From Apostichopus japonicus (taxonomy: Eukaryota > Echinodermata > Holothuroidea > Aspidochirotida > Stichopodidae): a stretch of DNA of 64,000 nucleotides. The stretch spans positions 27,015,989 to 27,079,988 of the forward strand of contig NC_092572.1 of NCBI RefSeq assembly GCF_037975245.1, in the 5' to 3' direction. The position numbers and the translations under genes are program-made. The notes under the pieces are model-generated. The model did not search any database and was not told where the DNA came from. It saw nothing but the letters and a program-made list of their open reading frames with translations. This document shows positions 59,116 to 64,000 of the stretch, piece after piece (position 1 is the stretch's first letter; each line of letters starts with the position of its first letter).

Positions 59116-59250
59116 GTTTCCAAACTGATATATAGTGAGGATTTGTTTAAGAAAGGAGCAACTGAACTCCCTGGAGCCGATTTGGAAGGAAAGCAAGAAG
59201 AAAAGAAGAGTAAAAAGAGCAAGAAGAGTAAAAAGAGTAAAAAGAAGTAA
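59116..59250 (+). CDS. Terminal exon: end of second domain and Lys/Ser-rich tail, stop TAA
   Basis: Acceptor CATATTTTGTTCAATCAG, phase 0, open to TAA at 59248-59250. VSKLIYSEDLFKKGATELPG is followed by an acidic/basic linker and KKSKKSKKSKKSKKK. The Lys/Ser repeats come from AAGAGTAAA-type triplet repeats. The tail is strongly basic and could act in nuclear import or in binding acidic partners or membranes; this is inference. There is no death domain after the UPA-like unit, unlike UNC5, PIDD and ankyrin. I noticed no AATAAA soon after the stop. Confidence 0.72.
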   Translation, partial: VSKLIYSEDLFKKGATELPGADLEGKQEEKKSKKSKKSKKSKKK

Positions 59251-62200
59251 AAAGAAAGCTATACTTAGCATATACTGAGTCTAAGTCAAGTACATTGTGC
59301 TTCATTGATTAGAATGGTTTCATCTTTCATATGTCTCTTTCTGCTTATTGTATATATGGTAACATGTCTATCCAACATTCACCTTTAAAGTACGATACAT
59401 GATAATATCAATCTTAAGATCCCTCATCATCATTATCTCTGCTTTAAATATTTGGAATAAGATGGTATGGTGCATGAACGGTTTCCTTTCTCTTGCTCAG
59501 TTTAAGTGTTATTATAACTCGAATTTGATCTTTATACATTTTATAAGTATTTCCATCTTAAAGTTAAGTAAAGTTAAATGTTAATCGCATCAATCTTTTA
59601 TCCAGACAATAATTTTGCATCTATGTTGCTCTAAGTATTTTTCTTCTCTTCTATATCTGTAAATCCTTGAAGGCCTTCTGTTAAATTTTGTAAGAGATGT
59701 AACTGCATTTAACTTGTTTTTAGTATTTTTACTCAATTTGTGTACATTATGTCCATGCAGGAAAAAAACAAACATTGAAATAGAATGAAAAAAATGACTA
59801 GATATCGTGTAGGTAACCAGTATCTAATGTTTGACTAATCGAGAGATGTTATGATTTTAACAAGACTAATGTTGGGCTGAATTTTATCCTTTATATGGTA
59901 TTGCCCAACGAAAAGCAATTTATCTAACAGCTGTTTTGTTGCTTTGACTTTTATTAATTCTACAATGTATGGAATGTGTACCCTCATGACACAATGAATG
60001 CTGATGATACTTGTGACATACTAGCTGCCTGGCAAAAGGTTAGTTGCATTTTGTTTGTGTAAACGTAACAGAAAGGAGACCTCTTACATGATTTATTGAA
60101 ATATTGGATCAAGACAGAGGGGTATTCCAATGCAACAGATAAATGATGAATAACTATCAGACACTTCATCCTTGTAGGCTCTTCAGTGTAATTGTCTAAC
60201 TTATGATTATGGACTGGAATGTACTTCTGAGTTTAATAACCACATAATTAATGCAAGAAGTTTTTGATAAACTAGTGAATCAATATGGAATCATGCAGCC
60301 TGACTATTAAATCGACCTGTCGCTCTTTATGTTTAAACTTTCATTGGTAGTGGTAAATCAAGTAATTCTTCATGGATGTGATATGTTTGGTTCTTATTAT
60401 CTTATATTATGTAAATTAATTAATGTTGTTAAGTATACTGTCAATTGTAGGTCATGAATGGATGACATAAATCAATATTAAGTCTAACTAATCAGATACA
60501 AACCGGCGAGTTTACTTATGAGGGTATACTAGTTATAAGCTGTTGAGTGGTACACGTTTCAATCTCAAACGATTAACAATTATTGTCGAAATTATTCATG
60601 ATCTATCCTTAGGTAACTTGCATTAATAGCATTTTGCCAAAACAAATGTATAGTGTCTGTAAAGAGATTACCTATCTTGAGCATTACTCAACCTTGTTGG
60701 AACAAAAATAGTTGGCAAGTCTAAATAAGTTTTCGAATCGCCACAATGTTTAAACCCATATCGTATATACATTCTAACGTGTGTCCTGAAGATTTCGCTC
60801 GATCAATTTGTATTTCTCCAAAATAAAATAAGGGCTATTTATGGAATTGTCCAAATGTTGGAATTGAAACATGGCGCGTTTTAGTACACGCAAACATAGA
60901 TGTTGATCTTAATAGACCTATTCAATTTGCGAGAACTGTCAACATCTAGGATACTTTGTAGATCTGAGCCGAACCGCGCAAAACTGAATAAATAGTTTTG
61001 CAACGTAAACAAAGGAAAAGCTATGATTTCTGTACATTTAAACCATAAAATACCAAACGTTTAGTGTGGCTTGTCAACCCCCAATATTGGTTTGGAATGA
61101 TCCTGTTGGTATTCGTAATATGAATGCCTAACATAAAATATAATTACATAAGCTCACCAGTGGTGATGAATAAATCTTCGTTCAAAATGTGGAAATCCAA
61201 CAAAATCATCTGGAGCCCGGAGTCATGATGACCATATAATTATCCGACAAAACGCGTCCAAACAAACATACGCTTGAAATTAAAACCTCCTCCTTGGATA
61301 GCACAAGCGATGAATGTTTTTACAAATGGGAGATGATATCCAAAATTAAATCTATGTGAGAATTCCTCTTAGTAGTTATTGCAGCTGATAACATAACGTA
61401 GTGTAGATGAGTAGTAGTATACAGTTCCTTGATTCTAGCAGAAAAATCTTGCTTCTTGGTGAAGTCCTTCTACTAAGATAACTGCACATGGTATAGATCT
61501 ACAGAATTGTGTCATGTGCTTTTTAGACTGTCTCTTGATTGACCAGTTGTTGCCATGGTACAAAAACAACTACTAGGGTACAGTAGTGAAGGTATTTCAA
61601 CAAGAGTGAGCTTGCCTGATCTAAATCCTATTGAGTGTCAATGTTGAATAGGCTGACCAGTGTTATACAAAAGAGATGGTTTCAAAAGGAATTGCTGGTC
61701 TGTTGATGGTGAAAGGCAACTGATGGTTGTGTAGTAAAAACAACTGACAATTGTAAACAAACTGTGATGAAGTGCAAATGTTTTAAGAATTGATGATAAC
61801 ATTTCGCTACAATCCCCTCACACATGTTTGTTGCAAATTTCACTTTTCTTGGGAGGGAAAAAATTGTATACCATGTTATCAGTCAGCTTTCAGTGACACA
61901 CAGCAGCCGTTTTTTGTTTTTGTTATGTAACGATTATGTCCATTGGAATAATCGGCATGGGACACCTCGTCGGATGCTGTAGAAAATACTCAGGTCATGA
62001 AATCGATATCATATGATAGATAACACTGTTCACTCAGCATTATTGACATGTTTCGTTATGTAAGTGTTAGGAATTACAAGAACTTAAATTAGACAATCTT
62101 ACGCTAGCAACGAGTGATAAAGCCAGCCGGAATATTAGATCCATATGTATGAAAGCTTAGCTATAACGTAGGTTTTATGGTCAATTGCAAAATTTGGATC

Positions 62201-64000
62201 TCTGTTAATAAATTTATGACTGATACTATATATAAGGATTTTTTGGGGGAGGGGGTGGGAGGTATATCAACACCTAAACCACTTTTTTAGTAGAGCAGTA
62301 CTGATGCGCCAATAGAACGTAAGGTTGGTTGTTAATGCGGCGCATAAGATGTAGTCATATTTTAAGCTATTTTCCAAACATAGTGACTAATTTACTGCAT
62401 CCATTATACAAAGTATTTGCCCACTATTTTTGTTTTTGCCTACGTAGGAAATTATTGGCTCCACTAAAGCAGTAAGTTTGCCCATTTCCAAATCAGTATC
62501 ATATATGTTAACACATTAACTCAGTAATTTTGCCCATGTAGTTAATTATTTCGATTTATTTCTTACCTACATGTCTGTAATAGGGATATGCGTTAGCACA
62601 AGAAGTAAAACAAGAAGGCTTTATTCAGCAAAAGATAATCATGCCATAACATGTATATCACGTTATCATTCACATAACATTTTAAGAATAAAGTAAGTTC
62701 ACTGGAGGTATTTATGGTTTATTAATATGGATCAAATAAGACAACAATAAATCTGAATTAAAACTATATTTGTTTTTTTAAGTAGTGGTGTTTTGAACGA
62801 TATTGAAACACTTGTACTGAAAACTGTACAGGAAATATGATGTTGCCTATGCAGAAAATTAGAAAATAGCAACTGAAGCTGCCCAACTAGTATATTATTG
62901 GTATTTACTTTACGTTTGCGATCGTTTATTAGTTCATAAATACAACTATGAATGTTAATCTTTATAGGCTATGATCAGTTTAGAAATTAGTTTAGCATGA
63001 CTTATGATCGTTTATATGTACTGACTTTCTTGTGTCTTAACAGATGAGTTTCGATCTGATTAAAATTGAAATAAAAATTTCTCGGTTTTTATCAAGTTAT
63101 AGATTGTTGGGAATATCACTATACCTCTGTGATCTTTTACCACTCTGATATATGTGTGAACTATGTTGTTTATCTCCATAGACTGATAGGTGTATAGACA
63201 TAACTGTGTTGTAGCTCTTTATAGGATTTCAAATATCTGCGCGTTTGCTTACTTAACTGAGTAAAATTAATATATCGTTAGGCTTTTTCTCAACTATCAT
63301 TCTTACTATTTTTAATTTGTGTACTTATTCTGACAGGATTTGAGATCCTGGGGTCACTGCTTTTAAATAGTCAATACATTGCTCTCTCAAAATTGATTAA
63401 CATGATTCAATATTAACAGTCTCACAGGGACGAAGGCGCTTTTAGAGGAATAAATGTTTTGGTTTGAACCACCCCAACAATACTTCATTTTCCAAGTCTA
63501 AATGTCTTCAATTGAAAAGTGATAAACTAAAAAATAAGGTGGTGTACACATTCAAAATCATAAAATGTTATTTGGAGTTGCAGTGTATCGCACATCAGTA
63601 CCACCGTGAATGAATTACGCGACCATAATTCTAGGACTTGGAAATTGACAGCTTACCGTCAAAATGACCACGTCTTTTTTCATATACCTCTTAATACGTC
63701 GAAGTATTGACTTCTTGCCTCAAACGTATGATATAAAAAAAAAAATCGTATTTTTAAAAAAAATACAGAGCCGTGGCCACTGGGAGGATATAAACACGTT
63801 CGTCCTCCGCTTCATCCCGTAAAGTTATTCTTCCAAATAGCTTAGTATGTTTTATAATAAACTCACTCAATTTTGTAGACGTAAATGTAGTTAAATGATG
63901 GAAATGATATCACCATTTTCCATGTAAGCTCGCTTACCGACACAAAAAGTTTCTCAAAGCCCTCCCTAAAACCGACGTCAGCAAACTACCCATACCCTCC
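59251..64000. other. 3' flank without a supported gene
   Basis: AT-rich, no ORF above about 62 codons and no array landmarks. Presumed 3' UTR plus intergenic DNA. Confidence 0.45.

Larger units (their letters stand above)
201..59250 (+). other. Inferred single large gene: microexon coiled-coil array plus two UPA-like domains (5' end outside window)
   Basis: I infer one transcription unit from shared strand and compatible phase. All array microexons have lengths divisible by three (21, 18, 12 or 39 nt) and are bounded by phase-1 introns. The 39-nt exon at 51390 takes in the same phase and hands one base to the exon at 52133, which restores phase 0 for the C-terminal exons. Phase 0 of the microexons is excluded by stops in the exons at 6197, 38163 and 38729. 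Phase 1 is excluded by stops in the common heptad exon and in those at 35045, 46085 and 51390. Only the remaining frame is open throughout. Whether the two arrays and the C-terminal exons are spliced together is inference; there is no transcript evidence here, and no start codon or promoter is in the window. Confidence 0.6.

Overview
The window looks like nuclear DNA of an animal, most likely a marine invertebrate; the species cannot be named. It is AT-rich, with no bacterial-style gene packing. It has GT-AG splice sites, several classes of animal retroelement, and one very large spliced gene on the + strand that enters from the left edge and ends near 59250.

The main result is that gene. From 201 to about 20470 the + strand carries 22 repeat units of about 450-520 bp. 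Each unit is centred on a microexon of exactly 21 nt: a pyrimidine-rich 3' splice site ending in AG, 21 nt, then GTAAGT. Two units are broken. All 21-nt exons are symmetric and bounded by phase-1 introns. Only one of the three frames is free of stops in all of them. In that frame each exon encodes one seven-residue heptad (types LEDVSSK, LRDASFR, LRDVSSQ). The first residue is split over the splice junction and is almost always Leu, Phe or Val; the fourth is often Val, Ile or Ala. This is the pattern of a coiled coil built one heptad per exon. A second family of repeats (about 29500-39995 and 44848-50400) carries 18-nt exons (hexapeptide LDRQRM and variants) and 12-nt candidate exons in the same phase. 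Some of its blocks are nearly identical copies.

The array runs into a 39-nt exon (51390-51428) and six larger exons plus a terminal exon (52133-59250). Spliced in phase, these encode two tandem copies of a domain resembling UPA (the domain of UNC5, PIDD and ankyrin), followed by a Lys/Ser-rich tail and a stop. The first large exon begins with an AMDVSSE heptad like those of the array. I infer one gene: a microexon-encoded coiled-coil stalk of potentially variable length joined to a double UPA-like C-terminus. The 5' end lies outside the window.

Mobile DNA sits in the introns. 10212-19545 is a DNA transposon with terminal inverted repeats and 11 copies of a 14-bp motif. Nested in it at 14016-19133 is a recent tandem Penelope-like element (one full and one 5'-truncated copy, apparently identical, each with a hammerhead ribozyme motif, TSD AAGAAAAACTT). 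21424-24301 is a decayed L1/Tx1-like LINE on the - strand. 40003-44840 is a decayed Jockey/CR1-like LINE with TSD TAAATGG. 48569-49640 is a putative solo LTR with TSD CTAA. I see no supported gene in 24350-29500 or 59251-64000, and no tRNA, rRNA or CRISPR.
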